From Siphonodentalium dalli (Eukaryota; Mollusca; Scaphopoda; Gadilida; Siphonodentaliidae), in contig CP136068.1 in NCBI GenBank assembly GCA_032622095.1, forward strand, positions 163,453,465 to 163,517,464: DNA of 64,000 bases, given 5' to 3'. A program made the position numbers and the translations under genes. This document shows, one piece after another, positions 19,653-29,999 of the stretch (its first letter is position 1; the number at the start of each line of letters is the position of its first letter). A model generated the notes under the pieces. The model had not been told where the DNA came from, did no database searches, and worked only from the letters and a program-made list of their open reading frames with translations.

Positions 19653-19734
19653 TGGCAGCGGTGGGATTCGAACCCACGCCTCCGAAGAGACTGGTGCCTA
19701 AAACCAGCGCCTTAGACCACTCGGCCACGCTACC
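19653..19734 (-). tRNA. tRNA-Leu-TAG: tRNA-Leu(UAG), right unit 2
   Basis: Intact; anticodon UAG. Confidence 0.95.
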
Positions 19735-19786
19735 TGATGGTGAATGTGCAATGTCAATATCACTCACACTTCCTAAATATATCGAT

Positions 19787-19860
19787 GGCTCCTTAGCTCA
19801 GTTGGTTAGAGCGCCAGTCTAGTAAACTGGAGGTCGAGAGTTCGAATCCCTCAGGAGCCT
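19787..19860 (+). tRNA. tRNA-Thr-AGT: tRNA-Thr(AGU), first, right unit 2
   Basis: GAGAG form. Confidence 0.94.
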
Positions 19861-20072
19861 TTTTGTTAGTTGAACAATAAAGGTGGATTTTCGTTTCAAA
19901 TTTTATTCAATTTTAAACAAAGTTAAGAGTTTATTATTGCCATGCCGCCTCAAAAATATAATTGCATACCGCCTCAAAACCAAAATGTTGTATATCATTA
20001 TGTTGTCTTGAGAAAACATTTATAAACTAAGAAATACTGAAACAGAATAAAAAGGAAAGACAAAAAATTTAC

Positions 20073-20145
20073 CACCTCCGACGGGACTCGAACCCGCAAT
20101 CCCCGGCTTAGGAGGCCGGTGCCTTATCCATTAGGCCACGGAGGC
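20073..20145 (-). tRNA. tRNA-Arg-CCT: tRNA-Arg(CCU), right unit 2
   Basis: Intact; anticodon CCU. Confidence 0.94.
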
Positions 20146-20302
20146 TTATACCATTTCTGTCGTGATTACTCTTATGTATTCGCATGTATTGTTCATGGCA
20201 TAGTCTTGCTAAAATGAATTTGAGATCTTTTTCACGAAGCTGATAACTGCGACACACCGCGATGTACATAAAAATAACGTAAAAATCGATTAAAATATTC
20301 AA

Positions 20303-20384
20303 CGACGAGGATGGGATTCGAACCCACGCGGGGAAACCCCAATGGATTAGCAGTCCATCGCCTTAACCACTCGGCCACCTCGTC
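20303..20384 (-). tRNA. tRNA-Ser-GCT: tRNA-Ser(GCU), right unit 2
   Basis: Intact; anticodon GCU. Confidence 0.95.
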
Positions 20385-20479
20385 TTGTGAAATGCAGACA
20401 CTAATTTGCAGTTTGATTGGTGACCATTGCAAAAAGAGACGAACAATGATCACCGTCTCGCGAGAAATAATAATCGCCT

Positions 20480-20553
20480 GGCTCCTTAGCTCAGTTGGTT
20501 AGAGCGCCAGTCTAGTAAACTGGAGGTCGAGGGTTCGAATCCCTCAGGAGCCT
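20480..20553 (+). tRNA. tRNA-Thr-AGT: tRNA-Thr(AGU), second, right unit 2
   Basis: GAGGG form. Confidence 0.95.
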
Positions 20554-20817
20554 TTTTGGTTCAAAGTTTAAGTTTTTTTGTGTTTTGCAATTAGAAATGT
20601 CAGCCAGCCGTCTAATGTTGACCATTAACGGTTTGTAACTGGGACTTTGGGTTTCATTTACAATATACTGGTTCTGAGGAAATTCTCACATTACTTAACT
20701 TGATAATGAGGCCGGTTTAAGAACACTCATACAATTGTGAGATGTACGTCAATATCTAATTTTTTGTCATAACTGCACCAAAAGGCATAAGTAAAATGCG
20801 ACCAAAAAAACAAAATT

Positions 20818-20899
20818 CGCTGCGAGCAGGGTTCGAACCTGCGCGGGAAATTCCCATTGGATTTCAAGTCCAACGCCTTAACCACTCGGCCATCGCAGC
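20818..20899 (-). tRNA. tRNA-Ser-TGA: tRNA-Ser(UGA), right unit 2
   Basis: Intact; anticodon UGA. Confidence 0.95.
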
Positions 20900-21119
20900 T
20901 GTCGAGGTATTTTCAACTGGAACGCTATTCTCACTGAACTGAATCTATTGAATGCATTCTGCGTTGATTTCACATTACATTAATTGTGATTTCGGGATAT
21001 ACCCACTATCTTTGCAGTAGTTGTTCAAATTAATATATACATGTATCTAATTGAGTCGAAACGAAAATTCTCCCAAACTGTGGAGAAAATTGAATCTTAA
21101 AAAGAAAATAAAACGATTC

Positions 21120-21201
21120 CGCTGCGAGCAGGATTCGAACCTGCGAGGGCAGTGCCCATTGGATTTCGAGTCCAACGCCTTAACCACTCGGCCATCGCAG
21201 C
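21120..21201 (-). tRNA. tRNA-Ser-CGA: tRNA-Ser(CGA), right unit 3
   Basis: Intact; anticodon CGA. Confidence 0.95.
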
Positions 21202-21346
21202 AACACTGTTGAATGACCGTACACTGCTACTTAAGTTGGCTATATGTCATTTCGACGAGGATACGCATAATTATGACGCATGCGCAATTAATCTCAAAAC
21301 CAGGGGACACACTAATGCGGAAAGTTATTAACAAAACATATTTTAT

Positions 21347-21428
21347 TGGCAGCGGTGGGATTCGAACCCACGCCTCCGAAGAGACTGGTGCCTAAAACCA
21401 GCGCCTTAGACCACTCGGCCACGCTACC
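21347..21428 (-). tRNA. tRNA-Leu-TAG: tRNA-Leu(UAG), right unit 3
   Basis: Intact; anticodon UAG. Confidence 0.95.
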
Positions 21429-21480
21429 TGATGGTGAATGTGCAATGTCAATATCACTCACACTTCCTAAATATATCGAT

Positions 21481-21554
21481 GGCTCCTTAGCTCAGTTGGT
21501 TAGAGCGCCAGTCTAGTAAACTGGAGGTCGAGAGTTCGAATCCCTCAGGAGCCT
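21481..21554 (+). tRNA. tRNA-Thr-AGT: tRNA-Thr(AGU), first, right unit 3
   Basis: GAGAG form. Confidence 0.94.
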
Positions 21555-21766
21555 TTTTGTTAGTTGAACAATAAAGGTGGATTTTCGTTTCAAATTTTAT
21601 TCAATTTTAAACAAAGTTAAGAGTTTATTATTGCCATGCCGCCTCAAAAATATAATTGCATACCGCCTCAAAACCAAAATGTTGTATATCATTATGTTGT
21701 CTTGAGAAAACATTTATAAACTAAGAAATACTGAAACAGAATAAAAAGGAAAGACAAAAAATTTAC

Positions 21767-21839
21767 CACCTCCGACGGGACTCGAACCCGCAATCCCCGG
21801 CTTAGGAGGCCGGTGCCTTATCCATTAGGCCACGGAGGC
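21767..21839 (-). tRNA. tRNA-Arg-CCT: tRNA-Arg(CCU), right unit 3
   Basis: Intact; anticodon CCU. Confidence 0.94.
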
Positions 21840-21996
21840 TTATACCATTTCTGTCGTGATTACTCTTATGTATTCGCATGTATTGTTCATGGCATAGTCT
21901 TGCTAAAATGAATTTGAGATCTTTTTCACGAAGCTGATAACTGCGACACACCGCGATGTACATAAAAATAACGTAAAAATCGATTAAAATATTCAA

Positions 21997-22078
21997 CGAC
22001 GAGGATGGGATTCGAACCCACGCGGGGAAACCCCAATGGATTAGCAGTCCATCGCCTTAACCACTCGGCCACCTCGTC
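21997..22078 (-). tRNA. tRNA-Ser-GCT: tRNA-Ser(GCU), right unit 3
   Basis: Intact; anticodon GCU. Confidence 0.95.
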
Positions 22079-22173
22079 TTGTGAAATGCAGACACTAATT
22101 TGCAGTTTGATTGGTGACCATTGCAAAAAGAGACGAACAATGATCACCGTCTCGCGAGAAATAATAATCGCCT

Positions 22174-22247
22174 GGCTCCTTAGCTCAGTTGGTTAGAGCG
22201 CCAGTCTAGTAAACTGGAGGTCGAGGGTTCGAATCCCTCAGGAGCCT
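22174..22247 (+). tRNA. tRNA-Thr-AGT: tRNA-Thr(AGU), second, right unit 3
   Basis: GAGGG form. Confidence 0.95.
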
Positions 22248-22511
22248 TTTTGGTTCAAAGTTTAAGTTTTTTTGTGTTTTGCAATTAGAAATGTCAGCCA
22301 GCCGTCTAATGTTGACCATTAACGGTTTGTAACTGGGACTTTGGGTTTCATTTACAATATACTGGTTCTGAGGAAATTCTCACATTACTTAACTTGATAA
22401 TGAGGCCGGTTTAAGAACACTCATACAATTGTGAGATGTACGTCAATATCTAATTTTTTGTCATAACTGCACCAAAAGGCATAAGTAAAATGCGACCAAA
22501 AAAACAAAATT

Positions 22512-22593
22512 CGCTGCGAGCAGGGTTCGAACCTGCGCGGGAAATTCCCATTGGATTTCAAGTCCAACGCCTTAACCACTCGGCCATCGCAGC
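22512..22593 (-). tRNA. tRNA-Ser-TGA: tRNA-Ser(UGA), right unit 3
   Basis: Intact; anticodon UGA. Confidence 0.95.
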
Positions 22594-22813
22594 TGTCGAG
22601 GTATTTTCAACTGGAACGCTATTCTCACTGAACTGAATCTATTGAATGCATTCTGCGTTGATTTCACATTACATTAATTGTGATTTCGGGATATACCCAC
22701 TATCTTTGCAGTAGTTGTTCAAATTAATATATACATGTATCTAATTGAGTCGAAACGAAAATTCTCCCAAACTGTGGAGAAAATTGAATCTTAAAAAGAA
22801 AATAAAACGATTC

Positions 22814-22895
22814 CGCTGCGAGCAGGATTCGAACCTGCGAGGGCAGTGCCCATTGGATTTCGAGTCCAACGCCTTAACCACTCGGCCATCGCAGC
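22814..22895 (-). tRNA. tRNA-Ser-CGA: tRNA-Ser(CGA), right unit 4
   Basis: Intact; anticodon CGA. Confidence 0.95.
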
Positions 22896-23040
22896 AACAC
22901 TGTTGAATGACCGTACACTGCTACTTAAGTTGGCTATATGTCATTTCGACGAGGATACGCATAATTATGACGCATGCGCAATTAATCTCAAAACCAGGGG
23001 ACACACTAATGCGGAAAGTTATTAACAAAACATATTTTAT

Positions 23041-23122
23041 TGGCAGCGGTGGGATTCGAACCCACGCCTCCGAAGAGACTGGTGCCTAAAACCAGCGCCT
23101 TAGACCACTCGGCCACGCTACC
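23041..23122 (-). tRNA. tRNA-Leu-TAG: tRNA-Leu(UAG), right unit 4
   Basis: Intact; anticodon UAG. Confidence 0.95.
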
Positions 23123-23174
23123 TGATGGTGAATGTGCAATGTCAATATCACTCACACTTCCTAAATATATCGAT

Positions 23175-23248
23175 GGCTCCTTAGCTCAGTTGGTTAGAGC
23201 GCCAGTCTAGTAAACTGGAGGTCGAGAGTTCGAATCCCTCAGGAGCCT
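23175..23248 (+). tRNA. tRNA-Thr-AGT: tRNA-Thr(AGU), first, right unit 4
   Basis: GAGAG form. Confidence 0.94.
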
Positions 23249-23460
23249 TTTTGTTAGTTGAACAATAAAGGTGGATTTTCGTTTCAAATTTTATTCAATT
23301 TTAAACAAAGTTAAGAGTTTATTATTGCCATGCCGCCTCAAAAATATAATTGCATACCGCCTCAAAACCAAAATGTTGTATATCATTATGTTGTCTTGAG
23401 AAAACATTTATAAACTAAGAAATACTGAAACAGAATAAAAAGGAAAGACAAAAAAATTAC

Positions 23461-23533
23461 CACCTCCGACGGGACTCGAACCCGCAATCCCCGGCTTAGG
23501 AGGCCGGTGCCTTATCCATTAGGCCACGGAGGC
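23461..23533 (-). tRNA. tRNA-Arg-CCT: tRNA-Arg(CCU), right unit 4
   Basis: Intact. Its 3' flank, which holds the terminator, has an aaaaaaatt variant shared with right unit 5. Confidence 0.94.
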
Positions 23534-23690
23534 TTATACCATTTCTGTCGTGATTACTCTTATGTATTCGCATGTATTGTTCATGGCATAGTCTTGCTAA
23601 AATGAATTTGAGATCTTTTTCACGAAGCTGATAACTGCGACACACCGCGATGTACATAAAAATAACGTAAAAATCGATTAAAATATTCAA

Positions 23691-23772
23691 CGACGAGGAT
23701 GGGATTCGAACCCACGCGGGGAAACCCCAATGGATTAGCAGTCCATCGCCTTAACCACTCGGCCACCTCGTC
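23691..23772 (-). tRNA. tRNA-Ser-GCT: tRNA-Ser(GCU), right unit 4
   Basis: Intact; anticodon GCU. Confidence 0.95.
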
Positions 23773-23867
23773 TTGTGAAATGCAGACACTAATTTGCAGT
23801 TTGATTGGTGACCATTGCAAAAAGAGACGAACAATGATCACCGTCTCGCGAGAAATAATAATCGCCT

Positions 23868-23941
23868 GGCTCCTTAGCTCAGTTGGTTAGAGCGCCAGTC
23901 TAGTAAACTGGAGGTCGAGGGTTCGAATCCCTCAGGAGCCT
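23868..23941 (+). tRNA. tRNA-Thr-AGT: tRNA-Thr(AGU), second, right unit 4
   Basis: GAGGG form. Confidence 0.95.
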
Positions 23942-24205
23942 TTTTGGTTCAAAGTTTAAGTTTTTTTGTGTTTTGCAATTAGAAATGTCAGCCAGCCGTC
24001 TAATGTTGACCATTAACGGTTTGTAACTGGGACTTTGGGTTTCATTTACAATATACTGGTTCTGAGGAAATTCTCACATTACTTAACTTGATAATGAGGC
24101 CGGTTTAAGAACACTCATACAATTGTGAGATGTACGTCAATATCTAATTTTTTGTCATAACTGCACCAAAAGGCATAAGTAAAATGCGACCAAAAAAACA
24201 AAATT

Positions 24206-24287
24206 CGCTGCGAGCAGGGTTCGAACCTGCGCGGGAAATTCCCATTGGATTTCAAGTCCAACGCCTTAACCACTCGGCCATCGCAGC
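24206..24287 (-). tRNA. tRNA-Ser-TGA: tRNA-Ser(UGA), right unit 4
   Basis: Intact; anticodon UGA. Confidence 0.95.
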
Positions 24288-24507
24288 TGTCGAGGTATTT
24301 TCAACTGGAACGCTATTCTCACTGAACTGAATCTATTGAATGCATTCTGCGTTGATTTCACATTACATTAATTGTGATTTCGGGATATACCCACTATCTT
24401 TGCAGTAGTTGTTCAAATTAATATATACATGTATCTAATTGAGTCGAAACGAAAATTCTCCCAAACTGTGGAGAAAATTGAATCTTAAAAAGAAAATAAA
24501 ACGATTC

Positions 24508-24589
24508 CGCTGCGAGCAGGATTCGAACCTGCGAGGGCAGTGCCCATTGGATTTCGAGTCCAACGCCTTAACCACTCGGCCATCGCAGC
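24508..24589 (-). tRNA. tRNA-Ser-CGA: tRNA-Ser(CGA), right unit 5
   Basis: Intact; anticodon CGA. Confidence 0.95.
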
Positions 24590-24734
24590 AACACTGTTGA
24601 ATGACCGTACACTGCTACTTAAGTTGGCTATATGTCATTTCGACGAGGATACGCATAATTATGACGCATGCGCAATTAATCTCAAAACCAGGGGACACAC
24701 TAATGCGGAAAGTTATTAACAAAACATATTTTAT

Positions 24735-24816
24735 TGGCAGCGGTGGGATTCGAACCCACGCCTCCGAAGAGACTGGTGCCTAAAACCAGCGCCTTAGACC
24801 ACTCGGCCACGCTACC
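24735..24816 (-). tRNA. tRNA-Leu-TAG: tRNA-Leu(UAG), right unit 5
   Basis: Intact; anticodon UAG. Confidence 0.95.
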
Positions 24817-24868
24817 TGATGGTGAATGTGCAATGTCAATATCACTCACACTTCCTAAATATATCGAT

Positions 24869-24942
24869 GGCTCCTTAGCTCAGTTGGTTAGAGCGCCAGT
24901 CTAGTAAACTGGAGGTCGAGAGTTCGAATCCCTCAGGAGCCT
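24869..24942 (+). tRNA. tRNA-Thr-AGT: tRNA-Thr(AGU), first, right unit 5
   Basis: GAGAG form. Confidence 0.94.
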
Positions 24943-25154
24943 TTTTGTTAGTTGAACAATAAAGGTGGATTTTCGTTTCAAATTTTATTCAATTTTAAAC
25001 AAAGTTAAGAGTTTATTATTGCCATGCCGCCTCAAAAATATAATTGCATACCGCCTCAAAACCAAAATGTTGTATATCATTATGTTGTCTTGAGAAAACA
25101 TTTATAAACTAAGAAATACTGAAACAGAATAAAAAGGAAAGACAAAAAAATTAC

Positions 25155-25227
25155 CACCTCCGACGGGACTCGAACCCGCAATCCCCGGCTTAGGAGGCCG
25201 GTGCCTTATCCATTAGGCCACGGAGGC
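25155..25227 (-). tRNA. tRNA-Arg-CCT: tRNA-Arg(CCU), right unit 5
   Basis: Intact, with the same 3'-flank variant as right unit 4. Confidence 0.94.
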
Positions 25228-25384
25228 TTATACCATTTCTGTCGTGATTACTCTTATGTATTCGCATGTATTGTTCATGGCATAGTCTTGCTAAAATGAA
25301 TTTGAGATCTTTTTCACGAAGCTGATAACTGCGACACACCGCGATGTACATAAAAATAACGTAAAAATCGATTAAAATATTCAA

Positions 25385-25466
25385 CGACGAGGATGGGATT
25401 CGAACCCACGCGGGGAAACCCCAATGGATTAGCAGTCCATCGCCTTAACCACTCGGCCACCTCGTC
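25385..25466 (-). tRNA. tRNA-Ser-GCT: tRNA-Ser(GCU), right unit 5
   Basis: Intact; anticodon GCU. Confidence 0.95.
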
Positions 25467-25561
25467 TTGTGAAATGCAGACACTAATTTGCAGTTTGATT
25501 GGTGACCATTGCAAAAAGAGACGAACAATGATCACCGTCTCGCGAGAAATAATAATCGCCT

Positions 25562-25635
25562 GGCTCCTTAGCTCAGTTGGTTAGAGCGCCAGTCTAGTAA
25601 ACTGGAGGTCGAGGGTTCGAATCCCTCAGGAGCCT
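25562..25635 (+). tRNA. tRNA-Thr-AGT: tRNA-Thr(AGU), second, right unit 5
   Basis: GAGGG form. Confidence 0.95.
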
Positions 25636-25899
25636 TTTTGGTTCAAAGTTTAAGTTTTTTTGTGTTTTGCAATTAGAAATGTCAGCCAGCCGTCTAATGT
25701 TGACCATTAACGGTTTGTAACTGGGACTTTGGGTTTCATTTACAATATACTGGTTCTGAGGAAATTCTCACATTACTTAACTTGATAATGAGGCCGGTTT
25801 AAGAACACTCATACAATTGTGAGATGTACGTCAATATCTAATTTTTTGTCATAACTGCACCAAAAGGCATAAGTAAAATGCGACCAAAAAAACAAAATT

Positions 25900-25981
25900 C
25901 GCTGCGAGCAGGGTTCGAACCTGCGCGGGAAATTCCCATTGGATTTCAAGTCCAACGCCTTAACCACTCGGCCATCGCAGC
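25900..25981 (-). tRNA. tRNA-Ser-TGA: tRNA-Ser(UGA), right unit 5
   Basis: Intact; anticodon UGA. Confidence 0.95.
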
Positions 25982-26201
25982 TGTCGAGGTATTTTCAACT
26001 GGAACGCTATTCTCACTGAACTGAATCTATTGAATGCATTCTGCGTTGATTTCACATTACATTAATTGTGATTTCGGGATATACCCACTATCTTTGCAGT
26101 AGTTGTTCAAATTAATATATACATGTATCTAATTGAGTCGAAACGAAAATTCTCCCAAACTGTGGAGAAAATTGAATCTTAAAAAGAAAATAAAACGATT
26201 C

Positions 26202-26283
26202 CGCTGCGAGCAGGATTCGAACCTGCGAGGGCAGTGCCCATTGGATTTCGAGTCCAACGCCTTAACCACTCGGCCATCGCAGC
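26202..26283 (-). tRNA. tRNA-Ser-CGA: tRNA-Ser(CGA), right unit 6
   Basis: Intact; anticodon CGA. Confidence 0.95.
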
Positions 26284-26428
26284 AACACTGTTGAATGACC
26301 GTACACTGCTACTTAAGTTGGCTATATGTCATTTCGACGAGGATACGCATAATTATGACGCATGCGCAATTAATCTCAAAACCAGGGGACACACTAATGC
26401 GGAAAGTTATTAACAAAACATATTTTAT

Positions 26429-26510
26429 TGGCAGCGGTGGGATTCGAACCCACGCCTCCGAAGAGACTGGTGCCTAAAACCAGCGCCTTAGACCACTCGG
26501 CCACGCTACC
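26429..26510 (-). tRNA. tRNA-Leu-TAG: tRNA-Leu(UAG), right unit 6
   Basis: Intact; anticodon UAG. Confidence 0.95.
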
Positions 26511-26562
26511 TGATGGTGAATGTGCAATGTCAATATCACTCACACTTCCTAAATATATCGAT

Positions 26563-26636
26563 GGCTCCTTAGCTCAGTTGGTTAGAGCGCCAGTCTAGTA
26601 AACTGGAGGTCGAGAGTTCGAATCCCTCAGGAGCCT
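26563..26636 (+). tRNA. tRNA-Thr-AGT: tRNA-Thr(AGU), first, right unit 6
   Basis: GAGAG form. Confidence 0.94.
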
Positions 26637-26848
26637 TTTTGTTAGTTGAACAATAAAGGTGGATTTTCGTTTCAAATTTTATTCAATTTTAAACAAAGTT
26701 AAGAGTTTATTATTGCCATGCCGCCTCAAAAATATAATTGCATACCGCCTCAAAACCAAAATGTTGTATATCATTATGTTGTCTTGAGAAAACATTTATA
26801 AACTAAGAAATACTGAAACAGAATAAAAAGGAAAGACAAAAAATTTAC

Positions 26849-26921
26849 CACCTCCGACGGGACTCGAACCCGCAATCCCCGGCTTAGGAGGCCGGTGCCT
26901 TATCCATTAGGCCACGGAGGC
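26849..26921 (-). tRNA. tRNA-Arg-CCT: tRNA-Arg(CCU), right unit 6
   Basis: Intact; anticodon CCU. Confidence 0.94.
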
Positions 26922-27078
26922 TTATACCATTTCTGTCGTGATTACTCTTATGTATTCGCATGTATTGTTCATGGCATAGTCTTGCTAAAATGAATTTGAG
27001 ATCTTTTTCACGAAGCTGATAACTGCGACACACCGCGATGTACATAAAAATAACGTAAAAATCGATTAAAATATTCAA

Positions 27079-27160
27079 CGACGAGGATGGGATTCGAACC
27101 CACGCGGGGAAACCCCAATGGATTAGCAGTCCATCGCCTTAACCACTCGGCCACCTCGTC
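27079..27160 (-). tRNA. tRNA-Ser-GCT: tRNA-Ser(GCU), right unit 6
   Basis: Intact; anticodon GCU. Confidence 0.95.
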
Positions 27161-27255
27161 TTGTGAAATGCAGACACTAATTTGCAGTTTGATTGGTGAC
27201 CATTGCAAAAAGAGACGAACAATGATCACCGTCTCGCGAGAAATAATAATCGCCT

Positions 27256-27329
27256 GGCTCCTTAGCTCAGTTGGTTAGAGCGCCAGTCTAGTAAACTGGA
27301 GGTCGAGGGTTCGAATCCCTCAGGAGCCT
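27256..27329 (+). tRNA. tRNA-Thr-AGT: tRNA-Thr(AGU), second, right unit 6
   Basis: GAGGG form. Confidence 0.95.
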
Positions 27330-27593
27330 TTTTGGTTCAAAGTTTAAGTTTTTTTGTGTTTTGCAATTAGAAATGTCAGCCAGCCGTCTAATGTTGACCA
27401 TTAACGGTTTGTAACTGGGACTTTGGGTTTCATTTACAATATACTGGTTCTGAGGAAATTCTCACATTACTTAACTTGATAATGAGGCCGGTTTAAGAAC
27501 ACTCATACAATTGTGAGATGTACGTCAATATCTAATTTTTTGTCATAACTGCACCAAAAGGCATAAGTAAAATGCGACCAAAAAAACAAAATT

Positions 27594-27675
27594 CGCTGCG
27601 AGCAGGGTTCGAACCTGCGCGGGAAATTCCCATTGGATTTCAAGTCCAACGCCTTAACCACTCGGCCATCGCAGC
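27594..27675 (-). tRNA. tRNA-Ser-TGA: tRNA-Ser(UGA), right unit 6
   Basis: Last intact tRNA of the array. Confidence 0.95.
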
Positions 27676-27895
27676 TGTCGAGGTATTTTCAACTGGAACG
27701 CTATTCTCACTGAACTGAATCTATTGAATGCATTCTGCGTTGATTTCACATTACATTAATTGTGATTTCGGGATATACCCACTATCTTTGCAGTAGTTGT
27801 TCAAATTAATATATACATGTATCTAATTGAGTCGAAACGAAAATTCTCCCAAACTGTGGAGAAAATTGAATCTTAAAAAGAAAATAAAACGATTC

Positions 27896-27915
27896 CGCTG
27901 CGAGCAGGATTCGAA
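27896..27915 (-). pseudogene. tRNA-Ser(CGA) remnant at the right array edge
   Basis: Only the 3' acceptor strand and 3' half of the T arm remain (through cgagcaggattcgaa). Unrelated sequence (gtccagagtcc) follows. The array therefore ends inside box B of a tRNA gene. Confidence 0.92.
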
Positions 27916-28982
27916 GTCCAGAGTCCAAAACGGGTCGAGATCGACCTGTTCCAGAAATGTCGTTCATTTTGTTTTAACTTTTTGAAAAAGGCCCCATTAT
28001 TTCAACCTAAATTTTTGGACTTAGAAAATTATTTTGTTCTCAGTCAAGTGGAAAGAGGTCTTCAAAAAAAAATCTGGTTATATATATAATATATATTATC
28101 TATATATACGTGAAAAAATTGTCACTACCCCTTCTCCTTCCCCCGGCTACCCCATCTCCACATGGATGGAACCTAGCTTCGATTCGAACGCACCTGTCTG
28201 GCGTGCCAGGATCTTAACTATTCCTGGATTATTTCCATAATCGGATATCGGTATGACTACATCTCGAAGCTGTTACAAAACCAATTACTTGGATTTGAAT
28301 ATATACCCACCGATTCGTAAATTTTGTTACCCGTGGTGTGTGCTAAATTATCATTTTAACGTGCTTTGTGTGTCATGCGCTTTCTGCGTGCGTGAATTTA
28401 ACTTTTTATCTTCTTTCGCATCATATGCTGCATATCCAACGCACTGCATCTCATATACAACCAAGCGAAATACAAACATTACATTAATGGGATCAAACAA
28501 GCATTAGTTATACAATGTATACTTATACTAACGTGAAGACGACGTATATACAATTATTTCATTAGCGATAACAACAATAAACACATAGAAAAATGCAAAC
28601 ATCATCAGTTTCGTAATAAAATTCGTATGTTTTTATAAGCCGTAGAATACTGCTACTTCACATTCAATTATTTTCATTAGTATATGTCTGCCAAATCAGA
28701 AATAACACACTTTATACTTTCACATAATAAAACACCACCGTTTGTTTCGTACGCCGTCATTTAAGTCGTGTCAACAAGAAAAGGTGTAACAGACGCTCTT
28801 TATTTTTTCCATATAGAGAATAAACTGACAGGGAACGTTCATTTTTACCTAATTCTCTTGCATCTTCACGTCGTTATTAAATCATTGTTTGGCCAGATCG
28901 TTCCGGACGGTCTGGTCTTTGTTTGGATTCTTTGTTTGATTTCTTGTGGGAATTTCTTGTAAGACCGATCCAAGATGTCTAC
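27916..28982. other. Unassigned AT-rich stretch between the array and the foldback element
   Basis: No gene recognised. Short frames at 28034-28240, 28253-28507 and 28768-28962 resemble nothing I know. A GTTCGAATC box-B-like word on the minus strand near 28183 hints at a tRNA-derived fragment (separate entry). A word of about 22 bases near 28855 recurs at about 42378, so part of this stretch is dispersed repeat. Confidence 0.4.
28135..28245 (-). mobile_element. Possible tRNA-derived SINE fragment
   Basis: On the minus strand the order is an anticodon-arm-like cctggcacgccagacagg, then a box-B-like gcgttcgaatcg, then a G-rich tail (gatggggtagccggg). The T stem does not pair and no good box A is visible, so this is a weak call. 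A chance box B is possible. Confidence 0.25.
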
Positions 28983-29970
28983 TAGTCCGGGAGCCAATAT
29001 GGGTACCCTTGCACCCCCTGGGACTTAACTTCACCCCACTCATTTTGTTTCTTATTATGTCCTTCAACTTTTAAGCAATGTTAACAAGAAAAAAAAAGTG
29101 GCTGCATAGACTCCAGACAAGATGGCGTCCATCATGGCGGCCGTTTTTCAGACCAGACCCTAAGTCGGTTTTATGCAAATTATAGCGGGGAAATCTAGTA
29201 CAATGTATACAAATGTATATATTTTCCTGAAGCTAAGACATAATGACACTTTTTGGGGCAAAATTGAAACTCACCAATCAAGATGGCCGCCACAATGGCC
29301 GCGGAAGTTAAAAATATGACGTTTTTTCACAAATATCTTATAAATCAGTTCATGCTGTTTGGAACTTGTTGAGTTATATGACTTTATTATGTGTTTTTTA
29401 TATTAATTGATCATTGGAGCAATTATATATGCCATTATTGGGGTCCTAGCAGCCTTCCGGTCTTTTAAAAATTCGATTTTATAGAACGCGAAATAAAATT
29501 TCTCACACAAATCACAATTGGGATTCCAGTTATATTTCAACAATAAATGAACAGAACTTTGTAATGTAAGTGAGGCACATCACTACCTAAGAACATTCCA
29601 ACTCACTGAAACCAAAATTCTTACTTTGGCTCACAATGGTTGCCAAAATGGCCGCCAAAATATGGAAAATGGTAAATATTGCCCCAGCGTGTTCTGCAAT
29701 CGCTTACAAGTTGTGGTTGATGTATAAAATTGGCTATTCTGCATTCTATTCATTGAATATTAACATGTATGGTGCACTATGGATCATTGTTAGTATTGAT
29801 TGTCATCACTGACATAACCATAAATATTGGATTTTTCTCTCACAAACTTGACATAATTATCGACAAAAATTGTGACTCACTTGGTTATTATACGTGTTAT
29901 TTAATTAACTGACAAGTGACTTATATTCTATTTGTCCCAGTTCCATTGGGGCATGACAAATTCATTTTAA
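28983..29970. repeat. Foldback left outer arm
   Basis: Inverted partner of 31998-33201. Matching landmarks include aagtggctgcatagactcc (29096) against its inverse near 33080, and tgtcccagttccattggggc (29934) against its inverse near 32015. It is about 200 bp shorter than its partner. Confidence 0.85.
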
Positions 29971-29999
29971 ATTATGGAATTTCGCGGTCATGGGTTGGA

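Larger units (their letters stand above)
15511..27915. repeat. tRNA cassette array, right block (six full 1694-bp units plus partial units)
   Basis: The cassette resumes at tatatgtcatttcgac (equivalent to 4486), runs to 16502, slips register, then continues through six complete units starting at 17732, 19426, 21120, 22814, 24508 and 26202, and stops at 27915 inside the next Ser(CGA). Units are nearly identical. Two (near 23450 and 25145) share an aaaaaaatt variant before Arg(CCU), marking them as sister copies. Confidence 0.95.
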
